DNA from: Azospirillaceae bacterium | GTDB taxonomy: Bacteria; Pseudomonadota; Alphaproteobacteria; Azospirillales; Azospirillaceae | NCBI GenBank assembly: GCA_028283825.1 | Contig: JAPWJW010000003.1 | Location: forward strand, 434,001-498,000 | Length of the DNA: 64,000 nucleotides | Reading direction: 5' to 3' | Part shown: piece after piece, positions 34,094 to 44,934 of the stretch | How positions within the stretch are numbered: the stretch's first letter is position 1 | How the letters are laid out: each line of letters begins with the position of its first letter | Program-made: the position numbers and the translations under genes | The notes under the pieces: model-generated | What the model was told of the DNA's origin: nothing | The model's input: only the letters and a program-made list of their open reading frames with translations | Databases searched by the model: none

Positions 34094-34999
34094 ATGAAAG
34101 CCGACCTGAGTGACCTGAACGCCTTCGTCGTGGTGGCGCGCGCCGGCGGTTTCCGCGAGGGCGCCCGCGCCAGCGGCATGAGCCCCTCGGCCTTGAGCGA
34201 GGCGATGCGCCGGCTGGAGGCCCAGTTGGGCGTCCGCCTGCTGAACCGCACCACCCGCAGCGTCGTTCCCACCGAAGCCGGCGAACGCCTGCTGGAGCGG
34301 TTGGGTCCCGCCCTGACGGAGGTGGAGGCGGCATTGGATGGGATGGACGGCTTTCGCGGCCGGCCCGCCGGTTCCCTGCGCCTCAATGTGCCGGTCAGTG
34401 CGGCGCGGCTGGTGCTGCCCCGCATCGTCCCGCCCTTCCTGGCGGCCTATCCCGATATCCGGCTGGAGGTGATGGCCGAGGAGGGCTTCGTCGATGTGCT
34501 GGCCGCCGGATGCGACGCCGGCATCCGCTATGATGACCGGCTGGAGCAGGACATGATCGCCGTCCCCATCGGTCCGCGCGTCCAGCGTTACGCCGCGGCG
34601 GCATCGCCCGCCTACCTGGACCGCCGCGGCCGGCCGGACCATCCCAGCGACCTGTTGCGGCATGCCTGCCTGCGCGGCCGCTTTTCCGGCCGGGCGGTCC
34701 ACCCTTGGGAGTTCGAACGCGACGGCGAGACGGTGCTGGTGGAACCCACCGGGCCCCTGCTGGTGGAACTGGGCGGCGCCACCGACCTGGCCGTCGATGC
34801 CGCCATCGCCGGCACGGGCATCGTCGTCCTGTTCGAGGATTGGCTGCGCCCCCATTTCGCCAGCGGCGCCCTGGAGCCCGTCCTGGAACCCTGGTGGCTG
34901 CGCTTCTCCGGGCCGTTCCTCTATTACCCCGGACGGCGCCTGGTGCCGCCGCCGTTGCGCGCGTTCGTCGATTTCGTCAGGGCGCAAGGGACTTGGTAG
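34094..34999 (+). CDS. LysR-family transcriptional regulator
   Basis: 301 residues, ATG 34094. It has an N-terminal winged helix (DLNAFVVVARAGGFREGARASGMSPSALSEAMRRLEAQLG) and a CrgA-type effector domain (GSLRLNVPVSAARLVLP, GCDAGIRYDDRLEQD). It is divergent from the aldo/keto reductase, its likely target. Its 3' end overlaps the convergent ComB-like gene by 23 bases. Confidence 0.92.
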   Translation: MKADLSDLNAFVVVARAGGFREGARASGMSPSALSEAMRRLEAQLGVRLLNRTTRSVVPTEAGERLLERLGPALTEVEAALDGMDGFRGRPAGSLRLNVPVSAARLVLPRIVPPFLAAYPDIRLEVMAEEGFVDVLAAGCDAGIRYDDRLEQDMIAVPIGPRVQRYAAAASPAYLDRRGRPDHPSDLLRHACLRGRFSGRAVHPWEFERDGETVLVEPTGPLLVELGGATDLAVDAAIAGTGIVVLFEDWLRPHFASGALEPVLEPWWLRFSGPFLYYPGRRLVPPPLRAFVDFVRAQGTW

Positions 35000-35705
35000 G
35001 GGGAGGCTGATAGGCGCCGTCGCGCAGGATGGGCGCGAGATCGCTGGTCCCGACAGCCAGGGCTAGGCCCACATCGTCGGCGTAACCCCAGCCGATCAGT
35101 TCCTGGCCCGAACGGCAGCCACGGATGATGGCGTCCAAGTCAGGGACGGCGGCACGCCAGGCGTCGCGTGCCACGCGCGCTTCGGGCGTCAGGGGCAAAT
35201 CCAGTGCGTCGATAATGGCGCCGGCACCCAGTAGGTCTTCAATGGCCGGGCGCAGGCTGCCGTCGGACCAGCGTTCCCCCGCCGGGATCACGCCGATGTC
35301 GGCGCCATTCGCCAGCCGTCGTGCCTCGACCGCCACGGCGGCGGCGTTGCGCAGGCATCCGGCCAACACGATGACCGTACCGCCCGCCAGCGATAGGCGC
35401 GACCCGTTGGGCGATGGCAGCATCAGCCGCGTCCCTGCCTGAAGGTCGAGAAGAGAACGGGGTGACAAGCTGAACTGGCCACCACCAGCGTTTCGGGGCG
35501 ACGCCAGAATGGCGTTGCGGCCCGACGCTGCCGCGTGGGCTGCCTCCGCATCGCCATAGGGAAAGGGGAAAATGATGCCGCCCCGCCCGACGGCGATATC
35601 GACGGCGGTGGAAAACGACAACACATCGACGATCACCAGGACGCCGACATGGCTGCGTAGGGTTTCCACCCCGGCCAGACCCCATTCGCTGTGTACGGTC
35701 TGCAT
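34977..35705 (-). CDS. 2-phosphosulfolactate phosphatase (ComB) family protein
   Basis: 242 residues from ATG 35705 (MQTVHSEWG), which has AGGAG 5 bases upstream; ATG 35720 is the alternative. It matches the ComB family: VLVIVDVLSFSTAVDIAVGRG, FSLSPRSLL, LMLPSPNGSRLS, VLAGCLRNAAAVA and VIPAGERWSDGSLRPAIEDLLGAGAI. In methanogens ComB makes sulfolactate for coenzyme M; in bacteria without CoM the role is unclear. It is a single leftward gene with no sulfonate-pathway neighbours. Confidence 0.85.
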   Translation of the reverse strand: MQTVHSEWGLAGVETLRSHVGVLVIVDVLSFSTAVDIAVGRGGIIFPFPYGDAEAAHAAASGRNAILASPRNAGGGQFSLSPRSLLDLQAGTRLMLPSPNGSRLSLAGGTVIVLAGCLRNAAAVAVEARRLANGADIGVIPAGERWSDGSLRPAIEDLLGAGAIIDALDLPLTPEARVARDAWRAAVPDLDAIIRGCRSGQELIGWGYADDVGLALAVGTSDLAPILRDGAYQPPPTKSLAP

Positions 35706-35829
35706 GCGTACTCCTGACATCAGGGCATACGGAGGGTGTCAAGGCACGTACGCTGCCGAAGTCGCGCCAGGGTGTATGCTAGCAGTGATGGCATTGACAG
35801 CATTGTTATATGACGCGCGGCCTCAAGAA

Positions 35830-35859
35830 AAAGGCCGCCCGGTTGCCCAGGCGGCCTTT
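35830..35859. terminator. Bidirectional-type terminator
   Basis: 10-bp stem AAAGGCCGCC/GGCGGCCTTT with a 10-base loop. On the minus strand the stem is followed by a T-run (TTTTTCTTG), ending the small membrane gene at 35885; on the plus strand TTTCCCTT follows. Confidence 0.8.
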
Positions 35860-35884
35860 CCCTTATCATGAGACCCGGCGGCCT

Positions 35885-36106
35885 TCAGTGCAGCATGGAC
35901 ACCACGGTGGCCGCGATGCCCAGGACGGCACCCAGGGTGACAAAGACCATCACGGCCAGACGCTTCAACCGGCGTCCCGCAGGGACGGGGTTGTCGTTGG
36001 CCGGTGGCGGCCCTTCCAGGGATCGGGCGGCCAGGATGCGGGCGCGGGGTTGGGACCGGTCGCGTCCGGCCCCGTTATCGCCATTGCTGGGATAAACCCG
36101 CTCCAT
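35885..36106 (-). CDS. Small single-pass membrane protein of unknown function
   Basis: 73 residues. A polar, Arg-rich N-terminal part (GRDRSQPRARILAARSLEGPPPAN) precedes one hydrophobic helix near the C-terminus (LAVMVFVTLGAVLGIAATVVSML). I do not recognise a family. It lies 27 bases downstream of gltA on the same strand and just before a strong terminator, so it is probably the last gene of the gltA transcript. Confidence 0.6.
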   Translation of the reverse strand: MERVYPSNGDNGAGRDRSQPRARILAARSLEGPPPANDNPVPAGRRLKRLAVMVFVTLGAVLGIAATVVSMLH

Positions 36107-36133
36107 AATCCTGTCCGCCTTTCCTGTAGCCGA

Positions 36134-37453
<1,320 letters not shown>

Positions 37454-37512
37454 TTCGGCACGTCCTTGTTCTTACGGAGCGGGGCCCTCTGCCCCTTATT
37501 GATCCTTATGAC

Positions 37513-37541
37513 GCGGTGCGGAGTGTAGTGTCCCGCACCGC
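37513..37541. terminator. Hairpin between gltX and gltA
   Basis: Perfect 9-bp stem GCGGTGCGG/CCGCACCGC with an 11-base loop, 25 bases after the gltX stop and about 60 bases before gltA. There is no T-run. It could be a weak terminator or part of the gltA leader. Confidence 0.45.
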
Positions 37542-37565
37542 CGAAGGCAATGATGGCCGGGGGCC

Positions 37566-38972
37566 TTAAACACCCCCTGCGACATCGCCGATACGGGCCA
37601 GGGTCTCATCCCGGCCCAGCACTTCCGCCACCTCGAAAATCGGCGGCGAGACGGTGGATCCCGAGAGGGCGGCGCGCAGCGGCTGGGCGACTTTGCCCAG
37701 CTTCAGGCCCGTCTCCTCGGCGAAGGCGCGCACGATCCCTTCCAGGGTCGGCGCGGTCCAGTCGGACGCGTCGGCAAACCGGCTGGCGATCACCGCCAGC
37801 TGGGCCCGGGCCTCGCCGGACAAAAGCTGGGCGGCCTTCTCATCCAGCGGAAGGGGATGGGCGGTGATATAAAACTGTGCGCCCGCGCCGAGTTCCACCA
37901 GGGTCTTGGCCCGCGCCTTCAGGCCCGGCATGGCGCGGCGCAGCAGGTCGCGATCGGCGTCGTTTAACGCACGCCCCAGCGCCGTGACCAATCGGGGGCC
38001 GATCAGGTCCACCAGGCGGTTGTCGTCGGCCAGGCGGATGTAGTGGCCGTTCAGGTTGTCCAGCTTGGCGTAGTCCATGCGCGAGGGCGACCGGCCGATG
38101 CCCTCCAGGTTGAACCAGGCCAGCGCGTCCTCGGTGCTGATGATCTCGTCATCGCCGTGGCTCCAGCCCAGGCGCAGCAGGTAGTTGCGCAGCGCCTCGG
38201 GCAGATAGCCCAGGTCGCGGTAGGCCTCGGCCCCCAAGGCGCCGTGGCGCTTGCTGAGCTTGGCGCCATCGGGGCCGTGGATCAGCGGGATATGGGCGAA
38301 GTCCGGCGGCGTCCAGCCCATGGCGTGATAGATCTGAAGCTGGCGGAAGGTGTTGGTCAGGTGGTCGTCGCCGCGGATCACCTGGGTCACGCCCATGTCC
38401 TGGTCGTCCACCACCACCGACAGCATGTACGTGGGCGTACCGTCGGCGCGCAGCAGCACCATGTCGTCCAACTGGCTGTTCTGCACCCGCACCTCGCCCT
38501 GCACCTTGTCCTGCAGCACGGTCTCGCCCTCACGCGGGGCCTTCAGGCGGATGACGGGGGCGACACCGGCCGGCGCCTCCGACGCGTCGCGGTCGCGCCA
38601 GCGGCCGTCGTAGCGCAGGGGCAGGCCGGCGGCCTTCTGCTGCTCCCGCATCGTCTCCAGCTCTTCCGGCGAGCAATAGCAATGATAGGCGTGGCCCTGG
38701 GCCAGCATGGTCCGCGCCACTTCGGCATGGCGCTCGCGCCGCTCGAACTGGCTGACGGCGTCGCCGTCCCAGGTCAGGCCCAGCCAGGACAGGCCGTCGA
38801 TGATGGCGTCCACCGCCGCCTGGGTGGAACGCGCCCGGTCGGTATCCTCGATGCGCAGCAGGAAGGTGCCGCCGTGGTGGCGGGCGTACAGCCAGTTGAA
38901 CAGGGCGGTACGGGCGCCGCCGATGTGCAGGAAGCCGGTGGGGGACGGGGCGAAACGGGTGACGACACTCAT
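37566..38972 (-). CDS. gltX: Glutamyl-tRNA synthetase
   Basis: 468 residues, ATG 38972. Class I synthetase: [26 protein letters not shown] carries the HIGH-like motif, [12 protein letters not shown] follows, the KMSKS motif reads KLSKRHGAL, and the anticodon-binding all-helical domain fills the C-terminus. Alphaproteobacteria often have two GltX copies, one discriminating and one charging tRNA-Gln; which this is cannot be told here. It is divergent from comEC. Confidence 0.98.
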   Translation of the reverse strand: MSVVTRFAPSPTGFLHIGGARTALFNWLYARHHGGTFLLRIEDTDRARSTQAAVDAIIDGLSWLGLTWDGDAVSQFERRERHAEVARTMLAQGHAYHCYCSPEELETMREQQKAAGLPLRYDGRWRDRDASEAPAGVAPVIRLKAPREGETVLQDKVQGEVRVQNSQLDDMVLLRADGTPTYMLSVVVDDQDMGVTQVIRGDDHLTNTFRQLQIYHAMGWTPPDFAHIPLIHGPDGAKLSKRHGALGAEAYRDLGYLPEALRNYLLRLGWSHGDDEIISTEDALAWFNLEGIGRSPSRMDYAKLDNLNGHYIRLADDNRLVDLIGPRLVTALGRALNDADRDLLRRAMPGLKARAKTLVELGAGAQFYITAHPLPLDEKAAQLLSGEARAQLAVIASRFADASDWTAPTLEGIVRAFAEETGLKLGKVAQPLRAALSGSTVSPPIFEVAEVLGRDETLARIGDVAGGV

Positions 38973-39183
38973 GACAGACGCACTCTCCGGCGGGCGGCAG
39001 GCGCCGCTTCGTCACCCTGCCTTGGGACGTCGCCGGGGAATTTCCCGGGCGGCTGTCATCCAAAGGTTGACGACACGGCGCGAATATCGAGATAGCTGGT
39101 GATTGGGGCCGGCGGTTCGGAAGAGCCGCCAAGGGCGCATCACCAGGATGCGAAGCCGCTGAGATAGCACACCCGGAACCAAG

Positions 39184-41469
39184 ATGCACCCTGAGGCGGA
39201 CCCCGCGAACAGAACTGGCAGGGCCCCGGATCCAACGCCGGGAAGCTACCAGGGAGAGGGCTGGGACGCTGAGGGCCTGCCGTATTTGGCTACTGGGCGG
39301 AGCGAAACCTGCGCCGGCTTACCGCCTTCAGATGTGATGAGCGTCACACATCGTGTGCTCGCCGCGTTGTTCAGCATTGTGACATCAGCGTATGTCATTT
39401 TGGTGGATGAGCAGGAACGTTGGGCCCTTTGGGTGCCCGTCTTCATTGGCGCCGGCATCGCCCTGTACTTCGGCCTGCCGCTGGAACCGCCGCCCTGGGC
39501 CGGGCTGCTCTTCACCCTGGGGGTTTTCGGGCTCTGGCGACTGGCGGGCGAACGCCTGCCCCTGCGGCTGTTCCTGGCCTGCCTGCTGGCTTTGGGCACG
39601 GGCTTCACGGTCGTGCAGGCCCGCACCACCTGGCTGTCCACCCCCATCCTGCAACGCCCGCTCGGCCCCGTGCCGGTGGAGGGGCGGGTGGCCAATATCG
39701 AGCGGCTGGACCGGGGTGTACGCGTCACCCTGGCCGATCCCCACATTCCCCGCCTGGCCGTGATGGAGACGCCGCCGGCCGTACGCATCCGCCTGCGGCC
39801 CAGCGACGCGGCCCCGGCGGCGGGCGCGCGGGTGCGCATCCTGGCGGCCCTGCGCCCGCCGCCCGACAGCCCGGAACCGGGCGCCTATGATTTCCGCCGT
39901 TCCGCCTTCTACCAGGGCATCGGCGCCGTCGGGTTTGCGTTCAAGACACCGGAATTGGTCAGTGCCGCACCGGTCGGCCCCCTGGGCTGGATCAACGACC
40001 GGGTGGTGGCGGTGCGTGAGCTGATCGCCGAACGCGTGGCCGCGCGCCTGTCCGGCGCGCCGGCCATGATCGCCATCGCCCTGCTGAACGGGGAGCAGAC
40101 CGGCATTCCACCCGATGATCTTCAGGCCATGCGGGTCTCGGGCCTGCAGCACATCCTGTCGATCTCCGGCCTGCACATCAGCCTGGTGGCGGCGCTGTTC
40201 TATTTCCTGGCGCGGGCGGCCATGGCGCTGTGGGAAGGCCTGGCGCTGCGCCATCCCATCAAGAAGTACGCCGCCGCCTTCGCCATCCTGGCCACCCTGG
40301 GCTACATGATGCTGGTGGGCGCGCAGGTGCCCACCCTGCGCTCCGTCCTCATGACGGCGCTGGCCATGGCGGCCATCCTGGCGGAGCGGTCGGTCCTCAG
40401 CCCCCGCGCCATCGCCGTGGCCGGGGTCCTGTGCCTGCTGTACCAGCCGGAGCAGTTGCCGGGCCCCAGTTTCCAGATGAGTTTCGGCGCCGTGCTCGCC
40501 CTCATCAGCACGTACGAGGTGCTGCGCGGCCCCATGGCCCGGTGGCGCAAGGACGGTGGCTGGGTCCGGCGCGCCGTGATGTTCGTGGGCGGGCTGTGCC
40601 TGACCTCGGTGGTGGCCACCGTCGCCACCATGCCGTTCTGCCTCTACCACTTCCAGCAGGTGGCCAATTACGGCGTGCTGGCCAACCTGATCGGCATTCC
40701 CATCACCGAACTGTGGATCATGCCGCTGTGCCTGGTCGCCTATGTCGCTATGCCCTTCCACCTGGAGGGCTGGATCATCGACATGATCGGCTGGGGCTGC
40801 CAGGGCATCCTGTGGACGGCGCGGATCACGGCGGCGCTGCCCGGCGCCAGCCTGCACAGCGCCGCCCTGTCCGGTGGCGCCTTCGGCCTGATGGTGGCGG
40901 GCGGCCTGTGGCTGATGCTATGGCGCCGCCGCTGGCGCCTGTGGGGGCTGGTTCCCATCGCCCTGGGCTGCCTGCTGGTGCCGTTCACCCCCCGGCCGGA
41001 CATGGTGGTGTCAGGCGGCGGCACCATGGTGGCGGTGCGCGATGGCGGCGGCAAGCTGTGGCTGTCGTCGGACCGGGGCGGCGGCTTCGGCGTGGAAACC
41101 TGGGGCAAGCGCGATGGGGGCGAGGGCCGCCCACCCACCTGGCCCACCGTGGGCACGGACGACGGCAGCCTGCGTTGCGACAGCCTGGGATGCCTCTATC
41201 ATCCCGACCTCTACCATGACGACCGTCGCGACCTTGCCCGGCCGGACGGGCGGCTGGTCGCCATCGCCTGGACCCGCGACGCCCTGGCGGAGGACTGCGA
41301 CAACGCCGACCTGGTGATCTCCCGCGTGCCGGCGTCCGGCTGTGACGCCCCGCGCGTCATCGGGCCGGATGTGCTGGCGGCCAAGGGTGCGCACGCCCTG
41401 TATTTCGGTCGGGGCACCATCCGCGTGGAAACCGTGCATGATCCGGAAAGCAAACGGCCCTGGGACTGA
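39184..41469 (+). CDS. comEC: ComEC/Rec2-family DNA uptake channel protein
   Basis: 761 residues from ATG 39184; the N-terminal end is uncertain and ATG 39337 would give 710. A DUF4131 region (membrane helices plus an OB-like domain, [20 protein letters not shown]) is followed by the Competence domain: [50 protein letters not shown] and further helices. A short C-terminal soluble region follows. ComEC carries single-stranded DNA across the inner membrane in transformation. Position next to gltX and lexA is usual in alphaproteobacteria. It is convergent with lexA. Confidence 0.93.
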   Translation: MHPEADPANRTGRAPDPTPGSYQGEGWDAEGLPYLATGRSETCAGLPPSDVMSVTHRVLAALFSIVTSAYVILVDEQERWALWVPVFIGAGIALYFGLPLEPPPWAGLLFTLGVFGLWRLAGERLPLRLFLACLLALGTGFTVVQARTTWLSTPILQRPLGPVPVEGRVANIERLDRGVRVTLADPHIPRLAVMETPPAVRIRLRPSDAAPAAGARVRILAALRPPPDSPEPGAYDFRRSAFYQGIGAVGFAFKTPELVSAAPVGPLGWINDRVVAVRELIAERVAARLSGAPAMIAIALLNGEQTGIPPDDLQAMRVSGLQHILSISGLHISLVAALFYFLARAAMALWEGLALRHPIKKYAAAFAILATLGYMMLVGAQVPTLRSVLMTALAMAAILAERSVLSPRAIAVAGVLCLLYQPEQLPGPSFQMSFGAVLALISTYEVLRGPMARWRKDGGWVRRAVMFVGGLCLTSVVATVATMPFCLYHFQQVANYGVLANLIGIPITELWIMPLCLVAYVAMPFHLEGWIIDMIGWGCQGILWTARITAALPGASLHSAALSGGAFGLMVAGGLWLMLWRRRWRLWGLVPIALGCLLVPFTPRPDMVVSGGGTMVAVRDGGGKLWLSSDRGGGFGVETWGKRDGGEGRPPTWPTVGTDDGSLRCDSLGCLYHPDLYHDDRRDLARPDGRLVAIAWTRDALAEDCDNADLVISRVPASGCDAPRVIGPDVLAAKGAHALYFGRGTIRVETVHDPESKRPWD

Positions 41470-41507
41470 TCCCAGAGCCGCTGATTCTGAAGAGAACAAG
41501 AGAGGGC

Positions 41508-42237
41508 TCAGTACCGGCGGAACAACGCCCACCAACCGGCCCTGCACCCGCACCCGGTCGGCGCCGAACACCCGCGTTTCATAGGCGGGGTTGGCCGGCT
41601 CCAGGGCGATGGAGTTGTTCTTGCGACGCAGGCGCTTCAGCGTCACCTCAGCGGCATCCACCAGGGCCACGACGATGGCGCCGTTCTCCGCCGTCTCGCA
41701 GCGCTGGATGATGACGGTGTCGCCGTCGTGGATGCCGGCCTCCACCATACTGTCGCCGGCGACCTCGAGCGCGTAATGCTCCCCGATGCCCAGCATGGAA
41801 ACCGGGATGTCGATGCTGTTGCCGCTGTCGCGCATGGCCTCGATGGGCAGGCCGGCGGCGATGCGGCCGTACAGCGGCAGGCTGACGGAGCCCACGGCGT
41901 CGCCGGGATCGCGCCCGGTCAGGCCGAACTCGCCCTTGATGACGTTGCTGGGCTTGAAGCGGGGCTCCACCTCCGCCGCGACCGCCGGAGCGGCGACCCT
42001 CTTGGGCGCCGGCGCCGTCACCTGGTCGGGCAGGCGCAGCACCTCCAGCGCGCGGGCGCGGTGGGGCAGGCGGCGGATGAAGCCGCGCTCCTCCAGACCG
42101 GTGATCAGGCGGTGGATGCCCGACTTGGATTTCAGGCCCAAGGCATCCTTCATCTCATCGAATGAAGGGGAGACGCCGCCATCACCCAGATGCTGGTGGA
42201 TGTACAGCAAAAGCTCCTGTTGCTTGCGCGTCAGCAT
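41508..42237 (-). CDS. lexA: LexA repressor (frameshifted at its C-terminus in this sequence)
   Basis: ATG 42237. DNA-binding domain [18 protein letters not shown]...[22 protein letters not shown], cleavage site Ala-Gly at residues 128-129 (GRIAAGLP), catalytic Ser163 (GDSM) and Lys201 (TLKRL). As given, the frame runs on past VQGRLVG into comEC antisense to 41011, an implausible 409-residue product. Removing one base at 41526 gives VQGRLVG-LFRRY-stop at 41508, the normal LexA end (242 residues). Two SOS boxes lie upstream. It represses the DNA-damage regulon and itself. It is the last gene of the trp-mo-lexA run. Confidence 0.95.
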
Positions 42238-42272
42238 ATCGCCCCCTTCGGCGTGTCGAGCCGCTATATATG

Positions 42273-42287
42273 GAACAAACCCGAAAC
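42273..42287. promoter_or_regulatory. Imperfect SOS (LexA) box
   Basis: GAAC-AAACCCG-AAAC, read on the minus strand GTTT-N7-GTTC, one mismatch from the alphaproteobacterial SOS box. It lies 36 bases upstream of the lexA ATG and may be a second, weaker autoregulatory site. Confidence 0.5.
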
Positions 42288-42298
42288 GTACTTGCCAT

Positions 42299-42313
42299 GT
42301 TCTATTTTGGTTC
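42299..42313. promoter_or_regulatory. SOS box GTTC-N7-GTTC
   Basis: GTTC-TATTTTG-GTTC is an exact match to the direct-repeat LexA site known from alphaproteobacteria. It is placed about 60 bases upstream of the lexA ATG, supporting autoregulation and an own promoter for lexA within the gene run. Confidence 0.85.
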
Positions 42314-42399
42314 ACGGCCGGCGTCAAGGACCTGCGATGAAAAACCACCAGACCATGACGCTTTTTTGGCGTTCGCGGTGTTCCTCGGGGGATGCGGGG

Positions 42400-43602
42400 C
42401 TAAATATCGTCCAGCGGCAGGATGTCCACCCCATCGCCCGCCACCGCGGCCGGGGCGTGGGGCGCGCGGATGATCAGGCAATCCGCCGCCGCCAGGCGAC
42501 TCAGCATGGAACTGTCCTGCTGCCGGAACGGGGCCGCCAGGGGCGGGCCGCCGCCTTCGCCGGGGGCCAGGGTGGCGCGCAGGTAGTCCTGCCGCCGATC
42601 ATTGGCCGGCAGGGGGGCTGCCAGCACGGCGCGGGCCGTGGGCCTCACCGCCGGCTCCAGCCCTTGCAGGCGGCGCAGCACCGGCACCAGGAACAAGGTG
42701 GCGCACACCAGGCTGGAGACAGGATTGCCTGGCAGGCCCAGCACCGGCGTGGCGCCCATGCGACCGAACATCAGCGGCTTGCCCGGCCGCATGGCGATCT
42801 TCCAGAAATCGAGAACCAGGCCCTGGGCATCCAGTACCTTGCGCACCAGGTCGTATTCCCCCACGGAGGCGCCGCCGGTGGTGACCAGCAGGTCGGTGCC
42901 GGCGGCACCTTGGCTCAGCGTGGCCAGGGCGTCGGCATTGTCGGGGGCGATGCCCAGGTTGACCGGGATGCCGCCGTGCCGGCGCACCAGGGCCGCCAGC
43001 GCCAGGCCGTTGCTGCTGACGATCTGGCCGGGGCCCAGCGGTTCCCCCGGCATCACCACCTCATCGCCCGTGGCCAGGATGGCGATGCGCGGCTGCCGTC
43101 GCACCGTCAGGAAGGGGTGGTTCATGGCGGCGGCCAGGGCCACGTCGCGCACGGTCAGACGGCGGCCGGCGCGCAGGCCGACGGATCCGGCGGTGAAGTC
43201 CAGGCCGGCGGCCCGCACCCAACGGCCGGGCGTGCCCTCGCGCACGCGGACCTCGCCGCCCAGATCGTCGCAATCCTCCTGCAGCACCACGGTGTCGGCG
43301 CCCGCGGGCATGACGCTGCCGGTGAACAGGCGCACCGCCTGGCCGGGCCCGACCGTGCCGGCGTAGGGCCGGCCGGCCGGCGCCTCACCGATGCGGGTCA
43401 GCGTGGCGGGCAGGGCGGCGATATCGGCGCCGCGCACCGCCCAGCCGTCCATGGCCGACACGGCCGCCGGCGGCTGGGTCACCCGCGCCACCACGTCGGT
43501 CGCCAGCACGCGGCCCAAGGCCTCCCCCACGCCCACCATCTCGCCGCCCAGGGGCTGGAAGTGGGACAGGATGCGCTCCAGGGCCTCGCTGACGGGAATC
43601 AT
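42400..43602 (-). CDS. moeA: Molybdopterin molybdenumtransferase
   Basis: 400 residues from ATG 43602 (MIPVSEALERILSH). MoeA/gephyrin domains: SAMDGWAVRGAD, the RIGEAPAGRPYAGTVGPGQAVRLFTGSVMPAGADTVVLQED core, IAILATGDEVVMPGEPL, DLLVTTGGASVGEYD, WKIAMRPGKPLMFG and VLGLPGNPVSS. It inserts molybdate into molybdopterin, using adenylated MPT. It follows moaC (13 bases) and precedes lexA on the same strand. Confidence 0.98.
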   Translation of the reverse strand: MIPVSEALERILSHFQPLGGEMVGVGEALGRVLATDVVARVTQPPAAVSAMDGWAVRGADIAALPATLTRIGEAPAGRPYAGTVGPGQAVRLFTGSVMPAGADTVVLQEDCDDLGGEVRVREGTPGRWVRAAGLDFTAGSVGLRAGRRLTVRDVALAAAMNHPFLTVRRQPRIAILATGDEVVMPGEPLGPGQIVSSNGLALAALVRRHGGIPVNLGIAPDNADALATLSQGAAGTDLLVTTGGASVGEYDLVRKVLDAQGLVLDFWKIAMRPGKPLMFGRMGATPVLGLPGNPVSSLVCATLFLVPVLRRLQGLEPAVRPTARAVLAAPLPANDRRQDYLRATLAPGEGGGPPLAAPFRQQDSSMLSRLAAADCLIIRAPHAPAAVAGDGVDILPLDDI

Positions 43603-43615
43603 GGATAGGTTGGCC

Positions 43616-44107
43616 TCACGTGGTTTCGGCGCGGTAGGGGCCGCTTTTGCCCCCATCCTTGGCGATCAGGCGGATGTCACCGATGACCATGCCCTTGTCC
43701 ACGGCCTTGCACATGTCATAGAGGGTCAGGGCCGCCACGCTGACGGCGGTCAGCGCCTCCATCTCCACGCCGGTGCGGCCCTTCAGCTTGGCCGTGGCCT
43801 CGATCTCCACCGCGTCGCGGTCGGGCAGGCAGATCAGGTCCACCGTCACCTTGGTCAGCGCCAGGGGGTGGCACAGCGGGATCAGGTCGGGCGTGCGCTT
43901 GGCCGCCATGATGCCGGCCAGGCGGGCGACCCCCAGGACATCGCCCTTGCCCATCTGCCCGGCCTGGATCAGGGCCAGGGTTTCCGGCTTCATGGTCACC
44001 AGGCCGCGCGCCGTGGCCACCCGTTCCGTCTCCGCCTTGTCGGAGACATCGACCATCACCGCCCGGCCGGCGGCGTCGAAATGGGTGAAGCCCGCCTTGT
44101 CCGACAT
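43616..44107 (-). CDS. moaC: Cyclic pyranopterin monophosphate synthase
   Basis: 163 residues from ATG 44107; a GTG at 44116 overlapping the trpC stop is also possible. MoaC signatures: [70 protein letters not shown] and [14 protein letters not shown] with the catalytic Asp/Lys. It builds cPMP with MoaA, which is not in this window. It sits between trpC and moeA, the usual alphaproteobacterial arrangement. Confidence 0.98.
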   Translation of the reverse strand: MSDKAGFTHFDAAGRAVMVDVSDKAETERVATARGLVTMKPETLALIQAGQMGKGDVLGVARLAGIMAAKRTPDLIPLCHPLALTKVTVDLICLPDRDAVEIEATAKLKGRTGVEMEALTAVSVAALTLYDMCKAVDKGMVIGDIRLIAKDGGKSGPYRAETT

Positions 44108-44112
44108 GGCGT

Positions 44113-44934
44113 TCACGCCACCTGCGCCGTGTCCAGGCCCAACAGGGCGCGGGTGGCGGCGGCAACGTCCTGCTGGCGCATCAGGGATTCGCCCACCAGG
44201 AAACGGCGGGCGCCCACGATCTCCATGCGCAGCAGATCCTGCGGATGGTACAGGCCGCTTTCCGCCACCAGGTGGCGGCCCGGCGGCACCATGCCGGCCA
44301 GCAACTCGGTGGTGGCCAGGTCGATGGTCAGGGTCTTCAGGTTGCGGTTGTTGATGCCCAGCAGCCCCCCCGGCAGGTCCAGGGCGCGCGCCATCTCCGC
44401 CCTGTCGTGCACCTCGATCAGCACATCCATGCCCCAGTGGGTCGCGGCATCGTACAGTTCCAGCGCCTGGGCGTCGTCCAGTGCCGCCATGATCAGCAGG
44501 ATGCAGTCCGCACCCAGGGCGCGGGCCTCGGCCACCTGATAGGTGTCCAGCATGAAGTCCTTGCGCAGCACCGGCAGGTCGCAGGCAGCACGCGCCGCCA
44601 CCAGGAATTCATCCGCCCCCTGGAAATAGGGCACGTCGGTCAGCACCGACAGGCAGGCGGCACCACCGGCCTGATAGGCCCGGGCCAGGGCCGGCGGATC
44701 GAAATCCGCCCGGATCAGGCCCTTGCTGGGGCTGGCCTTCTTGATCTCCGCGATCAGGGCATAGAGGCCGGCATCCACCTTGGCCGCCAGCGCGCGGGCG
44801 AAACCCCGCGTCGGGCTGGCGTCACGGGCGGCATTTTCCACCTCGGCCAGGGAACGGGCGGCCTTGGCCGCCGCGATATGCTCGCGCTTGTCGGCGCAGA
44901 TGCGGGCCAGGACGTCTTCATATGCGCCCGTCAT
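44113..44934 (-). CDS. trpC: Indole-3-glycerol phosphate synthase
   Basis: 273 residues. TIM barrel with the signature [71 protein letters not shown] and VAESGL. It closes the indole ring in tryptophan synthesis. It is monofunctional, with no TrpF fusion. The start ATG overlaps the end of trpD and its stop overlaps the possible moaC GTG. Confidence 0.98.
   Translation of the reverse strand: MTGAYEDVLARICADKREHIAAAKAARSLAEVENAARDASPTRGFARALAAKVDAGLYALIAEIKKASPSKGLIRADFDPPALARAYQAGGAACLSVLTDVPYFQGADEFLVAARAACDLPVLRKDFMLDTYQVAEARALGADCILLIMAALDDAQALELYDAATHWGMDVLIEVHDRAEMARALDLPGGLLGINNRNLKTLTIDLATTELLAGMVPPGRHLVAESGLYHPQDLLRMEIVGARRFLVGESLMRQQDVAAATRALLGLDTAQVA

Noticed and set aside
35796-35816. 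TTGACA and TATATG as a sigma-70 promoter
   Set aside because: The two elements are only 8 bases apart, far from the required 16-18.
39385-40857. Leftward frame of 490 codons opposite comEC
   Set aside because: Shadow frame, no motifs, while comEC is clear on the plus strand.
41011-41507. Extended C-terminal domain of LexA
   Set aside because: The extra residues are comEC antisense and disappear once the single extra base at 41526 is removed.
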